Source: Casp-actino8 sp046091365
Lineage (GTDB): Bacteria > Actinomycetota > Acidimicrobiia > Acidimicrobiales > Ilumatobacteraceae
Direction of reading: 5' to 3'
DNA: 64,000 nt
NCBI GenBank assembly: GCA_046091365.1
Contig: JBJTBM010000006.1
Coordinates: forward strand, 1 to 64,000
The notes under the pieces are model-generated. The model worked only from the letters and a program-made list of their open reading frames with translations, was not told where the DNA came from and did no database searches. Within the stretch, counting starts at the first letter, position 1. Each line of letters begins with the position of its first letter. The position numbers were made by a program, and so were the translations under genes. Positions 48,888 to 58,504 of this stretch are shown one piece after another.

Positions 48888-49844
48888 ATGAGGTACTACG
48901 TTCAAAGGGTCGCCCTTGCCGTTCTTCTGCTCCTCGCGGTGAGCATGCTCACCTTCGGGGCGTTGAACGTGCTGGGCGACCCTTTGTTCAACATCCTCGG
49001 GCCGGTCGCGGGCGACGTCAACAATCCCGACAGCATCAAGATGATCGAGGTCGCCAAGCGCGAGTTCAGCCTCGATCGTCCACTGCCGGTGCGCTACGCG
49101 ATTTGGCTCTCCGACTTCGTACGGGGCGACTTCGGTGTCACCTTCAGTTCCACCGGCCAACCGCCGGTCTCCGGCGTCATCTCCGAACGACTGCCGCGCA
49201 CCGTCACCTTGGTGGCTCTGGCCCAGATGTTCGCCATCTTCGTCTCCATTCCGTGGGCCCTCATCACGGCCTCGCGCGCCGGCCGGGTCGCCGACCGCAT
49301 TTCGACGCTCAACGCGTTCTTCCTGGTCGCCATGCCCAACTTCGCCCTGGCCGTCATCCTCAAATACGTCTTCAGCATCCGCCTCGGCTGGATGCCACTG
49401 ACGTTCGTCGCCGACGACCCGTGGCGCAGTCGTCTGTTCCAGATGATTCTGCCCGCACTCACCATCGGACTTCCCGTCGCCGCCGTCTACCAACGACTCC
49501 TGCGCACCGACATCATCACCACGCTGCAGCAGGACTTCATCCTGCTGGCCCGCACCAAGGGGCTGTCGCGCACCCGCATCCTGTTGGTGCACGCGTTGCG
49601 ACCGTCGCTGTTCTCCTTCATCACGGTGGTGGGTCTCAACACCGGGGCCCTCATCGGAGGTTCGATCGTCTCGGAGACCGTCTTTCGCATCCCGGGCATC
49701 GGGTCGACCCTCGTCGAGTCCGTCCTGCGCAACGACTTCCCCGTCGTGTTGGCCATCGTCATGATCGTCGCTTCGTCGTTCGTCGTCATCAACCTGCTCG
49801 TGGACTTCGCCTACACTCTGATCGATCCGAGGGTGCGCCGATGA
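48888..49844 (+). CDS. Peptide-type ABC permease (DppB-like)
   Basis: 318 residues, about six membrane helices, with a first helix starting MRYYVQRVALAVLLLLAVS and the EAA loop DFILLARTKGLSRTRILLVHALRPSLFSF. It forms one half of the import channel. It overlaps the DppC-like gene by four bases (ATGA). Confidence 0.93.
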   Translation: MRYYVQRVALAVLLLLAVSMLTFGALNVLGDPLFNILGPVAGDVNNPDSIKMIEVAKREFSLDRPLPVRYAIWLSDFVRGDFGVTFSSTGQPPVSGVISERLPRTVTLVALAQMFAIFVSIPWALITASRAGRVADRISTLNAFFLVAMPNFALAVILKYVFSIRLGWMPLTFVADDPWRSRLFQMILPALTIGLPVAAVYQRLLRTDIITTLQQDFILLARTKGLSRTRILLVHALRPSLFSFITVVGLNTGALIGGSIVSETVFRIPGIGSTLVESVLRNDFPVVLAIVMIVASSFVVINLLVDFAYTLIDPRVRR

Positions 49845-50719
49845 CCACCGAGAACAACTCCGCCGGCGACGAGACCTCGGTCACCCGCAAGAAACTGGGC
49901 TTCGGCTTCTGGCTGTGCGTGACGTGGCTGGCGCTCATGGTTTTCATCGCCCTCTTCACGCCACTGCTCCCCCTCAAGAGCCCGACATCCAACTTCATCG
50001 ATTCGACACAGGGACGCCCTCCCTACGCACCATCGTGGAAGCACTGGTTCGGCACCGACAAGGACGCCCGAGACGTCTTCGCCCGAACGTTGTACGGCGC
50101 GCGCATCTCGTTGACCGTGGGATTCTCGGCCATCACCGCCGGATTCATGATCGGTGGCACCGTCGGTGTCCTCTCCGGCTACTTCAGGGGCTGGATCGAC
50201 CGCGTCAGCTCCTTCGTGTTCGTGGTGCTGTTGTCGTTCCCGTCGCTCGTGCTGGCGATCCTGTTGACCTCGCTCATCGAGCGCAGTCTGCTCACGGTGT
50301 CACTCGTCCTGGGGCTGCTCAGCATCGCCCCGGTGGGCCGTCTGGCCCGGGCGGCCACGCTGCAATACGCCGACCGCGAGTTTGTCCTGGCCGCCCGACA
50401 GATCGGAGCCAAGGACCGACGCATCATCGTCAAGGAGATCCTGCCGAACGTGGCGATCCCGATGTCGTCGTTGGCCCTGCTCGGAATGGCGGTCGCCGTC
50501 GTCGCCGAGGGTGGTCTGGCGTTCCTCGGGTTGTCGGTCGAAAAGGGCATCACGTGGGGCGGCCTCATCCAACTTGGATCCGACGCCTCCAAGACCCTCG
50601 AGAAGGCACCCTGGATCTCGTTCTTCCCGATCATGATGCTCTTCCTCACGGTGCTCTCGCTGAACTTCGCCGGCGATCGACTGCGCACGTACTTCGACGT
50701 CAAGGAGATGACGCTGTGA
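49841..50719 (+). CDS. Peptide-type ABC permease (DppC-like)
   Basis: 292 residues. An N-terminal cytosolic tail, then helices starting GFWLCVTWLALMVFIALF, a DPP/OPP-typical HWFGTDKDARDVFARTLYGARISL, and the EAA loop YADREFVLAARQIGAKDRRIIVKEILPN. It is the partner permease of the upstream gene. GTGA overlap with the next ATPase gene keeps production in step. Confidence 0.93.
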   Translation: MTTENNSAGDETSVTRKKLGFGFWLCVTWLALMVFIALFTPLLPLKSPTSNFIDSTQGRPPYAPSWKHWFGTDKDARDVFARTLYGARISLTVGFSAITAGFMIGGTVGVLSGYFRGWIDRVSSFVFVVLLSFPSLVLAILLTSLIERSLLTVSLVLGLLSIAPVGRLARAATLQYADREFVLAARQIGAKDRRIIVKEILPNVAIPMSSLALLGMAVAVVAEGGLAFLGLSVEKGITWGGLIQLGSDASKTLEKAPWISFFPIMMLFLTVLSLNFAGDRLRTYFDVKEMTL

Positions 50720-51768
50720 GCACGAACGACCGCAACGAGATCGAACCGCTCATCGAGACCGTCGAACTCCGTACCCACTTCCGCACGCCGCGTGGCATCG
50801 CCCGCGCGGTCGACGGGATCTCCATCCAGGTTCGCCGCGGCCAGTCTCTCGGCGTGGTGGGCGAATCCGGTTGCGGCAAGACGGTTCTTTCGCGTTCGAT
50901 GATGGGGTTGCTGCCCCGCAACGGCGTGATCCGCGAGGGCTCCGTGCGCTACGGCGGCAACGAGATCGGCGGCCGCTCCCCCAAGGAGATGCGCGAGGTC
51001 TGGGGTCGCGAGATGGCGATGATCTTCCAGGATCCGATGACGTCGCTCAACCCGGTGATGAAAGTCGGCAAACAGGTGACCGAGTCGTTGCGTCTGCATC
51101 TCGGCATGTCGTCGTCCGAGGCGTTCGCGGTCGCCGAGAAGATCTTCCGCGACGTCCGAATCCCCGAGCCAACTCGTCGCCTCGATCAATACCCGCACGA
51201 ACTGTCGGGCGGAATGCGCCAGCGCGTGATGATCGCGATCGCCCTCGCCTGCGGGCCGAACATGTTGTTCGCCGACGAGCCGACGACCGCCCTCGACGTC
51301 ACGGTGCAGGCCCAGATTCTCGAACTCTTGAGCGAACAGATTCGTGACCGCAACATGTCGATGCTCCTCGTCACCCACAACCTCGGCGTCGTCGCCGGAT
51401 ACACCGACGAGATCGCGGTCATGTACGGCGGCAAGGTGGTCGAGCGCGCCCCGACCAAGACCCTGTTCAGCAACGTGAAGATGCCCTACACCGAGGCGCT
51501 GTTGCAGAGCATCCCCCGCCTCGACCAACCGAGTCACTCCCGACTGGCCATGATCCCGGGCCGACCGCCCGATCTCGTGAATCCGCCCGCGGGATGTCGG
51601 TTCGCTCCACGTTGCGCCTACGCCCGCGACCGCTGTCGCACCGAGGAGCCGCCCTTGGTGGCCGCCGAATCCCCCGACCACACCTTCGCCTGCCACTTTC
51701 CGGTCGGATCACCCGAGTATCAGGAACGCAAAGTCGAGTTGTCTCGTTCGACGGCGGGAGCACGCTGA
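50716..51768 (+). CDS. Peptide-type ABC ATPase (DppD-like)
   Basis: 350 residues: Walker A GESGCGKTVLS, the Q-loop FQDPMTSLNP, signature LSGGMRQRVMIA, Walker B MLFADEPTTALD, and the oligopeptide-transporter C-terminal domain GCRFAPRCAYARDRC, whose cysteines can bind an iron-sulfur cluster in relatives. It drives import together with the DppF-like ATPase. GTG start in a four-base overlap. Confidence 0.94.
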   Translation: MSTNDRNEIEPLIETVELRTHFRTPRGIARAVDGISIQVRRGQSLGVVGESGCGKTVLSRSMMGLLPRNGVIREGSVRYGGNEIGGRSPKEMREVWGREMAMIFQDPMTSLNPVMKVGKQVTESLRLHLGMSSSEAFAVAEKIFRDVRIPEPTRRLDQYPHELSGGMRQRVMIAIALACGPNMLFADEPTTALDVTVQAQILELLSEQIRDRNMSMLLVTHNLGVVAGYTDEIAVMYGGKVVERAPTKTLFSNVKMPYTEALLQSIPRLDQPSHSRLAMIPGRPPDLVNPPAGCRFAPRCAYARDRCRTEEPPLVAAESPDHTFACHFPVGSPEYQERKVELSRSTAGAR

Positions 51769-52793
51769 TGGCCGGCACCGGAAAAGCCCATCTGCGCCCG
51801 GCCGAGGACGCGCTGCTCCGCGTCGAGGATCTGGTCGTCGAATTCGGTATCGGTCGCACCGGACTCAAGGTGAACGCCGTGTCGGGCATCTCCTTCGACG
51901 TCCTGCCGGGCGAGACCCTCGGCATCGTCGGTGAGTCCGGCTGCGGAAAGAGCACGACTGGTCGCGCCATCATGCAGCTCCCCCGCGCCACCTCGGGCAG
52001 CGTCGTCTTCGACGGTCGTGAACTCACCACTCTTCAGGGCGAGGAGTTGCGCGCGGTCCGCACGAAGATACAGATGATCTTCCAGGACCCCATTTCGTCG
52101 CTCAACCCACGGCGCAAGGTGCGCGACATCGTGATGGAGCCCCTCGGCATCTGGAATCGCGGCGACAAAGAACAACAGGGGGCCGCGGTCGACAAGGTGC
52201 TCGAGGAAGTGGGCATCGACCCCAAGCGGGCGGCCGAGAGTCTGCCCCACCAGTTCTCGGGCGGCCAGTGCCAACGCATCTCCATCGCGCGATCTCTGGT
52301 GCTCGAGCCCCGACTCATCATCTGCGACGAACCGGTATCGGCCCTCGACGTCAGCGTGCAGGCCCAGGTCATCAACCTGCTCGAGGATCTGAAGAAAGCG
52401 CACGGACTGACCCTGATCTTCATCGCCCACGACCTCGCCGTGGTCAAGAACATCAGCGACCGGGTGGCGGTCATGTACCTCGGGAAGCTGTGCGAGATCG
52501 GGCCGAGCGAGGGCCTCTACGCCCGACCGGCCCACCCCTACACCAACGTCCTGCTCGACTCGATTCCGGTTCCCGATCCGACCGTCGCGGCCCGCAAGGT
52601 GGGCGTCGACGGCGAACCGCCTTCTCCCGTGAATCCCCCCACGGGTTGTCGCTTCAACCCCCGCTGCCCCCACGCGTCCGACCGTTGTCGCACCGAGGAG
52701 CCCACGCTGCGCGAGCTGGAGCCGGGGCATTTCGTGGCCTGTCATCACCCGCTCTTCGGTGGCGACGCACCCGTGAGCGTCCGTACCGCCTGA
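51768..52793 (+). CDS. Peptide-type ABC ATPase (DppF-like)
   Basis: 341 residues: Walker A GESGCGKSTTG, Q-loop FQDPISSLNP, signature FSGGQCQRISIARSL, Walker B LIICDEPVSALD, and the C-terminal GCRFNPRCPHASDRC motif. It completes the five-gene importer as the second ATPase. ATG in a TGATG overlap with the upstream stop. Its end lies one base from the stop of a convergent crotonase gene. Confidence 0.94.
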   Translation: MAGTGKAHLRPAEDALLRVEDLVVEFGIGRTGLKVNAVSGISFDVLPGETLGIVGESGCGKSTTGRAIMQLPRATSGSVVFDGRELTTLQGEELRAVRTKIQMIFQDPISSLNPRRKVRDIVMEPLGIWNRGDKEQQGAAVDKVLEEVGIDPKRAAESLPHQFSGGQCQRISIARSLVLEPRLIICDEPVSALDVSVQAQVINLLEDLKKAHGLTLIFIAHDLAVVKNISDRVAVMYLGKLCEIGPSEGLYARPAHPYTNVLLDSIPVPDPTVAARKVGVDGEPPSPVNPPTGCRFNPRCPHASDRCRTEEPTLRELEPGHFVACHHPLFGGDAPVSVRTA

Positions 52794-52794
52794 C

Positions 52795-53610
52795 TCAACG
52801 GTTGCGGTACTCCGGCGGACGCTTCTCGAGGAAGGCCCGCATCGACTCGCGCGCATCGTCGGTGTGGCTCGCCATGATCTGCTGACGGTTCTCGAGATCG
52901 ATCGCCGACTGCATCGCCGGAATCTCGAGCGCGGTCCACATCGCCTCCTTGGTGAGCGCGACGCCGAACGGGGTGTTCGCCAACACCAACTCGGCCTTGG
53001 CGAGCGCGGCGGCTTCGAGTTCCGCCGGCTCGTGCAGTTCGACCACCAAGCCGATACGCAGTGCCTCGTGGGCATCGATGACGCGACCCGTGAGCATCAT
53101 CTCCTGGGCCCGCGCGACGCCGACGATGCGCGGCAGGAGCCAACTCGTCCCGATGTCGCAGGCCGAGAATCCGACGCGGATGAACGCGACGTTAAATTTG
53201 GACGCCGTCGAGCCGAGTCGGATGTCGCTGCCGAGCACGAGTGCGAGACCCCCTCCGGCCGCCGCACCGTTGACCGCGGCGATGATCGGCTGGGGAATCG
53301 AGCGCATGCGGGCGATGAGGGTGGCAATGTGCTTCTGCACCGCGAACGCGGTCTGCGTCGGACCGAGGTGATCGGTGTGTGGCGCCGTTCCGTAGCCCGA
53401 GAGATCGAGGCCGGCGCAGAATCCCCGACCCGCACCGGTGAGGATCACCGCGCGACACTCCGGATCGATCGCGATCGCGGCCAGTTTGGCGTGAAGGTCC
53501 TCCACCAAGTCGGCCGACATCGCGTTCAGCCGATCGGGGCGATTGAGACGCAGGAGAGTCACTCCCGCACGAGGCTTCTCGAGCACGATGACCGGGGAAT
53601 TCGACGTCAT
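52795..53610 (-). CDS. Enoyl-CoA hydratase/isomerase family protein, first glutamate missing
   Basis: 271 residues of the crotonase fold. The oxyanion-hole segments GRGFCAGLDL and AAVNGAAAGGGLALVLGSD are present. The first catalytic glutamate of hydratases appears to be replaced in VAFIRVGFSACDIGTSW, while the second is kept (AQEMM). This is common in a broad actinobacterial subfamily with unclear reactions. ATG at 53610 with CACAAT six bases upstream. It looks unrelated in function to both neighbours. Confidence 0.87.
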   Translation of the reverse strand: MTSNSPVIVLEKPRAGVTLLRLNRPDRLNAMSADLVEDLHAKLAAIAIDPECRAVILTGAGRGFCAGLDLSGYGTAPHTDHLGPTQTAFAVQKHIATLIARMRSIPQPIIAAVNGAAAGGGLALVLGSDIRLGSTASKFNVAFIRVGFSACDIGTSWLLPRIVGVARAQEMMLTGRVIDAHEALRIGLVVELHEPAELEAAALAKAELVLANTPFGVALTKEAMWTALEIPAMQSAIDLENRQQIMASHTDDARESMRAFLEKRPPEYRNR

Positions 53611-53616
53611 CGTGCC

Positions 53617-53622
53617 ATTGTG
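53617..53622 (-). promoter_or_regulatory. -10-like box CACAAT before the crotonase gene
   Basis: Six bases before the ATG at 53610. Same box and spacing as the GDPD gene at 10.2 kb. Confidence 0.35.
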
Positions 53623-53672
53623 TCAGGGGTCGACCGGCGAGCGCGCCTTCGAGTGTTAGCGTTTCCGCACCG

Positions 53673-54920
53673 ATGAACGAGCCCGCCCTCATCTCCGACG
53701 TCTCGGTCGAGCGTCAGGTCTGGCATCGCGCGTTGCGCACGGCTCTCTGCACCTACGTCCTGTCCCGACTCATGGTGTTCGTGGGGGCCGCGATCGTGGC
53801 CGCCGAGCTGCGCGCGGACGAGAACAAGGTGCGCTCCCAGATCATCTTCGGACTCGACGGTCGGGTCGACCCGCACTCGCGCGGCGTCGTGCTCCCCCGC
53901 TCCGCTGGTTCAATGATTCTCGACGTGCTCACCTCGTGGGACGGCTTGTGGTACATGCGCATCGTCCGCCACGGCTACCCGGCGTTCGTCCCCGCGGGAA
54001 TCACCTACGAGCAACCACAAGCGCGCGTGGCCTTCTTCCCCGCGTATCCCTATCTCGTTCGATTCGTCGACCGCGTGCTACCCGGTGGTGACACGTTCGC
54101 GGCGTTGTTTGTCAACGCGGCACTCGGGGCCGTCTTCATCGTTCTCGTCGGCTTGCTCACCCGGGCCTGGTTCGGGGCCCACCATTGTCGGACCGCGATG
54201 GTGTTGTGCGCCGTGTTCCCCGGCAGTTTCGTGTTGTCGTTCGCCTACTCCGAGGCCCTGCTCCTCACCCTGGCCGCCGCGTGCCTCTACGCGCTCCATC
54301 GCGAGCGCTGGCTGGTGGCCGGACTGCTCGCGGCGGTGGCCAGCGCGACCCGCCCGAACGGCGTCGCCGTGGTGGCGGCCTGTGTGGTGGCCGCCCTGTT
54401 GGCCGTGCGTCGCGACAAGAACGGGCGTCCCGTGATCGCCGCCCTGCTCGCTCCCGTCGGTTTCATCGGTTACCAACTCTGGATCGACGCTCACACCGAC
54501 GAGAACCGGGTGTGGTTCAGGGTGCAAGGCGAGGCCTGGAAGGAGGGCGCGAGTTTCGGTCTGACGGCGATTCGTCGAACGCTCGAGACCTTCACGCAGC
54601 CGCTCACGTCTCCGACCGACATGGTGACCGCCGCGTCGTTCGTGTGCACCCTGCTCGTGGTCTGGATCGCCTGGCGGAGGCACCGATTGCCGGCGACAGC
54701 CGCCGCGTACTCCGCGGTGATCGTCATCTTGATGCTCCTGCCCGCCACGGTGACCGCACGACCGCGTTTCATCTACACCGCGTTCCCGCTCTTCGTCGCG
54801 GCGGCGGTGTGGCTCGATGATCCGCGCCGACGCGACTGGTGGCCCTACGTGATGGGCGTGTGTCTGTCCGGCCTCGTCACGATCACCGCGCTCTACGGCG
54901 CGTACGGGGCCGTGCCCTGA
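53673..54920 (+). CDS. PIG-V-like GT-C mannosyltransferase (membrane)
   Basis: 415 residues with about eight membrane helices. DVLTSWDGLWYMRIVRHGY in the first extracellular loop, FFPAYPYLVR, and CAVFPGSFVLSFAYSEALLLTLAAACLYAL match the GPI-mannosyltransferase-2 family, which uses a polyprenol-phosphate sugar donor. Bacterial relatives probably mannosylate cell-envelope glycolipids. The donor could come from the Ppm1-like enzyme at 59.2 kb. The downstream AftD-like gene begins in its stop codon (TGATG). Confidence 0.85.
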   Translation: MNEPALISDVSVERQVWHRALRTALCTYVLSRLMVFVGAAIVAAELRADENKVRSQIIFGLDGRVDPHSRGVVLPRSAGSMILDVLTSWDGLWYMRIVRHGYPAFVPAGITYEQPQARVAFFPAYPYLVRFVDRVLPGGDTFAALFVNAALGAVFIVLVGLLTRAWFGAHHCRTAMVLCAVFPGSFVLSFAYSEALLLTLAAACLYALHRERWLVAGLLAAVASATRPNGVAVVAACVVAALLAVRRDKNGRPVIAALLAPVGFIGYQLWIDAHTDENRVWFRVQGEAWKEGASFGLTAIRRTLETFTQPLTSPTDMVTAASFVCTLLVVWIAWRRHRLPATAAAYSAVIVILMLLPATVTARPRFIYTAFPLFVAAAVWLDDPRRRDWWPYVMGVCLSGLVTITALYGAYGAVP

Positions 54921-57900
54921 TGGACTGGATGCGCCGACGACTGCATCTCGGGCTGGCGCTGATCGCATACCTACCCATGTTGGCAACCGCGCGCGGCAAG
55001 GTGCCCGGCGACACCAAGCTCTACCTCTACCTCGACCCGTGGCGATTGATGTCCGACGCCGCCTACAGCTGGGATTCCCGACAATTCGGTGGTTGGGTCC
55101 CCCATCAGAACGTCGGCTATCTGTGGCCGACGGGACCGTGGTTCGGTGCCTTCGATCTGCTGCGGGTGCCCGACTGGGTCGCCCACCGCTTGTGGGTCGG
55201 CACGTTGTTGTTCGTGGCCGGCGCGGGAGTCGTGCACCTCGGTCGACGCCTCGGACTGTCGAGCGAGACCGTCGTCGTGGCGGCAGTGGCCTACGAACTC
55301 AGTCCGTACGTCCTGCCCTACGTGTCACGCACGTCGGCCCTGCTCCTGCCGTGGGCCCTTCTCGGCTGGATCGTGGCCGTTTCCATCGACTTCGTGCGCG
55401 AGCCACGCCTCGGTCGGCTGGCCGTGTTCGCGTTGTTGATCGCCTCGAGTGGTGGCCTCAACGCCACCGCGTTGTTGATGATCGCCCCGGCACCGATCGC
55501 GGTCATCATCGATCACCTCTGGCGCCGCGAGATCCGCTGGACGGCGGCACTCGCGCGGGCCGCGCAGTTGGGCGTGACGGCGATTCTCGCCAGCCTCTGG
55601 TGGATCGTGGGACTCGTCATCCAGGGCCGCCATGGTTCGGCGGTGCTCTCCTACACCGAGGCCCTTCCCTCGACGGCGGCCACCTCCACCGCGGCCGAGG
55701 TCGTGCGGGGTCTCGGCTACTGGTTGTTCTACGACCGCAACGACGTGGTCGCGCTCACGTCGGCGTCCACCCCGCACCTCACCAACCCGTTGGTGCTGGT
55801 GATCGGTGCCTCCATCGCCGTCGGAGGGCTCGTCGGCCTGACCCGACTTTCCGCGCGGGTGCGTCGTCCGCTGTCGATGATGTTGCTCGCCGGCGTCATC
55901 TTGTCGGTCGGGGCGTTCCCCTATTCGTCGCCGACTCCGTTCTGGCGTCTCCTCGTCGATCGACCCCAAAGTGCCGTCAGCCTCGCGCTGCGCTCCTCGA
56001 CGCGCGCGGCCCCGCTCGTCGTGTTGGCCCTCGCGTTCGGGCTCGGACATCTCGTGCGTTCGCTCGTGCGCCGCTACGACCGGCCCGTTCTCGTTCCCGT
56101 CGTGCTGTTGCTGATCGCGGCGAACCAGCCCGCACTCTTCACCGGTCGCATCGTCGACCCCGTTCTGGTGCGCCCGGAGGCATTGCCCACCGCGTGGACC
56201 GACGCCGCCCGATTCCTCGACGAGCGGTACGAGGACGGACACACCGGCGCGGTCCTGATGCTGCCCGGCATCGAATCGGCGGCGTTTCGCTGGGGCTATC
56301 CCGTCGATCCGATCCTGCCCGGAACGACCGTAAAGCCGATGCTCAATCGTGACTGGATCCCGCAAGGAAGCGCGGCGCAGATGGACCTGCTCTACGCCCT
56401 CGACGATCGATTCCAGGACGGCACGGCCGATCCGAAGGAGATCGCGCCCATTGCCCGTTTGCTCGGTGTGGACACGGTGATGGTCGTGAATTCCTATCAG
56501 TACGAGCGATTCGGTCTGCCCCAACCAGAACGTTCGGTCGACGTGGTCGCGAACGCCCCGGGACTCGTGCACCTCGGCGACTTCGGTGCACCGACCGAGA
56601 ACGTCGGTCCGACGACCGTCGTCCCTCCCCGTCGGCTGCCCGAGATCAGTCTCTACGCCGTGGACGAGTTCTCCACCGGGATGCGCGTCGAGACGTCCCC
56701 GGTCGTGGTGTCCGGGGACGGAACCGGCCTCGTCGACGCTGCGAGAGCCGGAGTCATCGACGGTCGCACCGTGGTGCTGACGTCGGCCGCGTTCTCCGAC
56801 GCGACGAACCCGACCCTCGAGCAGACCTTGGGGGCGGCCAACGAACTCGTCGTCACCGACGGCAACCGTCGGCGCGCCCACCACTGGCGCGGTTCGCAGG
56901 ACGTGTGGGGTGCGACCGAAGGTGAACGCCCGACCCTCGACGTCCCCGACGTCTTCGACAACCGATTGCCGGTCTTCCCGGCAGCTGACGGCGACACCAG
57001 CACGCACATCGCCGACGAGCGATCGTGGATCACCACCGCGACCGCGTACGGCGCCGCACTGTCGTACTTCCCCGAGTACCGCCCCACGATGGCCACCGAT
57101 GGCGACCCCGCGACGGCGTGGCTCGTCGGATGGGGGCAGGATCCCGTCGGCAAGATCCTGACGATCCACGTGCGCGATGTACTCGATCACCTCGAACTCG
57201 TCCCCGCGCCCGAACGTCCGGTGACCGCGTTCTCGATCAGCGTCGACGGTGGCCCGTGGCGCTCGAGCGCCGTTGTCGAGGGTCGCGTCGACATCGACCC
57301 CGCCAAGCGAGACGTGCGTCTGCGCATCGACGCCGTCGCCGCCCGACCGAGCGACGCGCCGAGTGGATGGGCCGAGGTGTTGCCGACAGGGTCGCGCAGT
57401 CCCGAGTGGGTGCGGGTTCCGAGCGATGCGACCTCGGTGGTCGGCCCGGAGACCCCGGTGTCCTACGTCTTCGCACGCCTCCTCGCCGACCCCCTCGACG
57501 AACGACGTCACGACCCCGAGACCGCGATCCGCCGTGATTTCGACGTTGCTCACGCCGATTCGTTCACGCTGACCGGCCACCTCGGCCCGGCACTGAGAGA
57601 AACGCTCACCCTTGGGTCGTCGAGCTGTCGCGACGATTTACTCGACGTCGACGGAGAGTCCGTCGCGGTACGGGTCGACGGTGACGGACTCCTCGAGGCC
57701 TGTGAACCGTTGGCTCTCGACGCCGGTAATCACCTGTTGTGGTCCCCGGTCGACGGCGTCACGTTGCGATCCGAGCGCGCGTCCCGTCCCGATCCGTCGA
57801 CCACCGTCCCCGAGACGCGCACGCGCACCACGCGGTCGTCCACGTGGCCGGCCTGCTCGCTGTGCTGGGTCGAGGGACTCGACGGCGCCAACGGCGGGTG

Positions 57901-58504
57901 GTCGGGATCGGTGGACGGTCGGTCCGTCGGTGCACCCGCGGCCAGCGGTGCGGGACGCGACCTTTGGACCTACTCCGCTGCGACCGCGGTGGTGTTCGAC
58001 GCCACCTGGACCCCCCAACGACTCATGTGGTGGGGAATCGGCGTCTCGCTCGCCTTCGTGCTCGGGGCCCTCGTCGTGCTTGCGGTGGGGCCGTGGCGCC
58101 GTCGGCCGATCGGCCGAGCGTCAGTCGCCCGGCCGTCGACCGCGTCGTCACGTCGCACCGTCGTCGCCGGCACGCTCGGGGTGATCGCCCTGTTCGTGCA
58201 TCCGCTCACCGCGGTGGTCGCCGCCGGCGTGGCGGCGGCGGCACGCCGACGCTTACTCGAACGCACACTGGTGGCCGTCGTCGCCATCGGGTTCGTCTAT
58301 GTGGTCGTTCAACAGGTGCGTTACGGAACCCCGGCCGGCTTCGGCTGGCCCGGCGTCTACGCCAAGGTGCACGGCGCGATGTTCGCCGCCACCTTGACCC
58401 TCGGCCTGCTCGGGTGTTTCGGTGACACAGACGACGAACTCGATGTCCCCGGGGGCGTCGACGGCCCCGGCGCCGACGCGACCAGTAGGATTTCCCACTC
58501 GTGA
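54920..58504 (+). CDS. AftD-like alpha-(1->3)-arabinofuranosyltransferase
   Basis: 1194 residues. About ten N-terminal membrane helices (from LHLGLALIAYLPMLAT) form a GT-C type catalytic region with PGDTKLYLYLDPWRLMSDA in the first loop, where the acidic motif lies. A long extracellular middle includes carbohydrate-binding-like beta domains (around AWLVGWGQDPVGKILTIHVRD), and helices return at the C-terminus. The layout matches the DUF3367/AftD family, which adds arabinofuranose branches from polyprenol donors in mycobacteria. It is somewhat shorter than mycobacterial AftD. It is coupled to the PIG-V-like gene (TGATG) and to the GT2 gene (GTGA). Confidence 0.83.
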   Translation: MDWMRRRLHLGLALIAYLPMLATARGKVPGDTKLYLYLDPWRLMSDAAYSWDSRQFGGWVPHQNVGYLWPTGPWFGAFDLLRVPDWVAHRLWVGTLLFVAGAGVVHLGRRLGLSSETVVVAAVAYELSPYVLPYVSRTSALLLPWALLGWIVAVSIDFVREPRLGRLAVFALLIASSGGLNATALLMIAPAPIAVIIDHLWRREIRWTAALARAAQLGVTAILASLWWIVGLVIQGRHGSAVLSYTEALPSTAATSTAAEVVRGLGYWLFYDRNDVVALTSASTPHLTNPLVLVIGASIAVGGLVGLTRLSARVRRPLSMMLLAGVILSVGAFPYSSPTPFWRLLVDRPQSAVSLALRSSTRAAPLVVLALAFGLGHLVRSLVRRYDRPVLVPVVLLLIAANQPALFTGRIVDPVLVRPEALPTAWTDAARFLDERYEDGHTGAVLMLPGIESAAFRWGYPVDPILPGTTVKPMLNRDWIPQGSAAQMDLLYALDDRFQDGTADPKEIAPIARLLGVDTVMVVNSYQYERFGLPQPERSVDVVANAPGLVHLGDFGAPTENVGPTTVVPPRRLPEISLYAVDEFSTGMRVETSPVVVSGDGTGLVDAARAGVIDGRTVVLTSAAFSDATNPTLEQTLGAANELVVTDGNRRRAHHWRGSQDVWGATEGERPTLDVPDVFDNRLPVFPAADGDTSTHIADERSWITTATAYGAALSYFPEYRPTMATDGDPATAWLVGWGQDPVGKILTIHVRDVLDHLELVPAPERPVTAFSISVDGGPWRSSAVVEGRVDIDPAKRDVRLRIDAVAARPSDAPSGWAEVLPTGSRSPEWVRVPSDATSVVGPETPVSYVFARLLADPLDERRHDPETAIRRDFDVAHADSFTLTGHLGPALRETLTLGSSSCRDDLLDVDGESVAVRVDGDGLLEACEPLALDAGNHLLWSPVDGVTLRSERASRPDPSTTVPETRTRTTRSSTWPACSLCWVEGLDGANGGWSGSVDGRSVGAPAASGAGRDLWTYSAATAVVFDATWTPQRLMWWGIGVSLAFVLGALVVLAVGPWRRRPIGRASVARPSTASSRRTVVAGTLGVIALFVHPLTAVVAAGVAAAARRRLLERTLVAVVAIGFVYVVVQQVRYGTPAGFGWPGVYAKVHGAMFAATLTLGLLGCFGDTDDELDVPGGVDGPGADATSRISHS

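Noticed and set aside
54078..57580. Two long minus-strand open frames opposite the mannosyl- and arabinosyltransferase genes
   Set aside because: Their translations are low-complexity Gly/Arg/Glu/His sequence without domains, while the plus strand encodes well-formed membrane enzymes coupled by start-stop overlaps.
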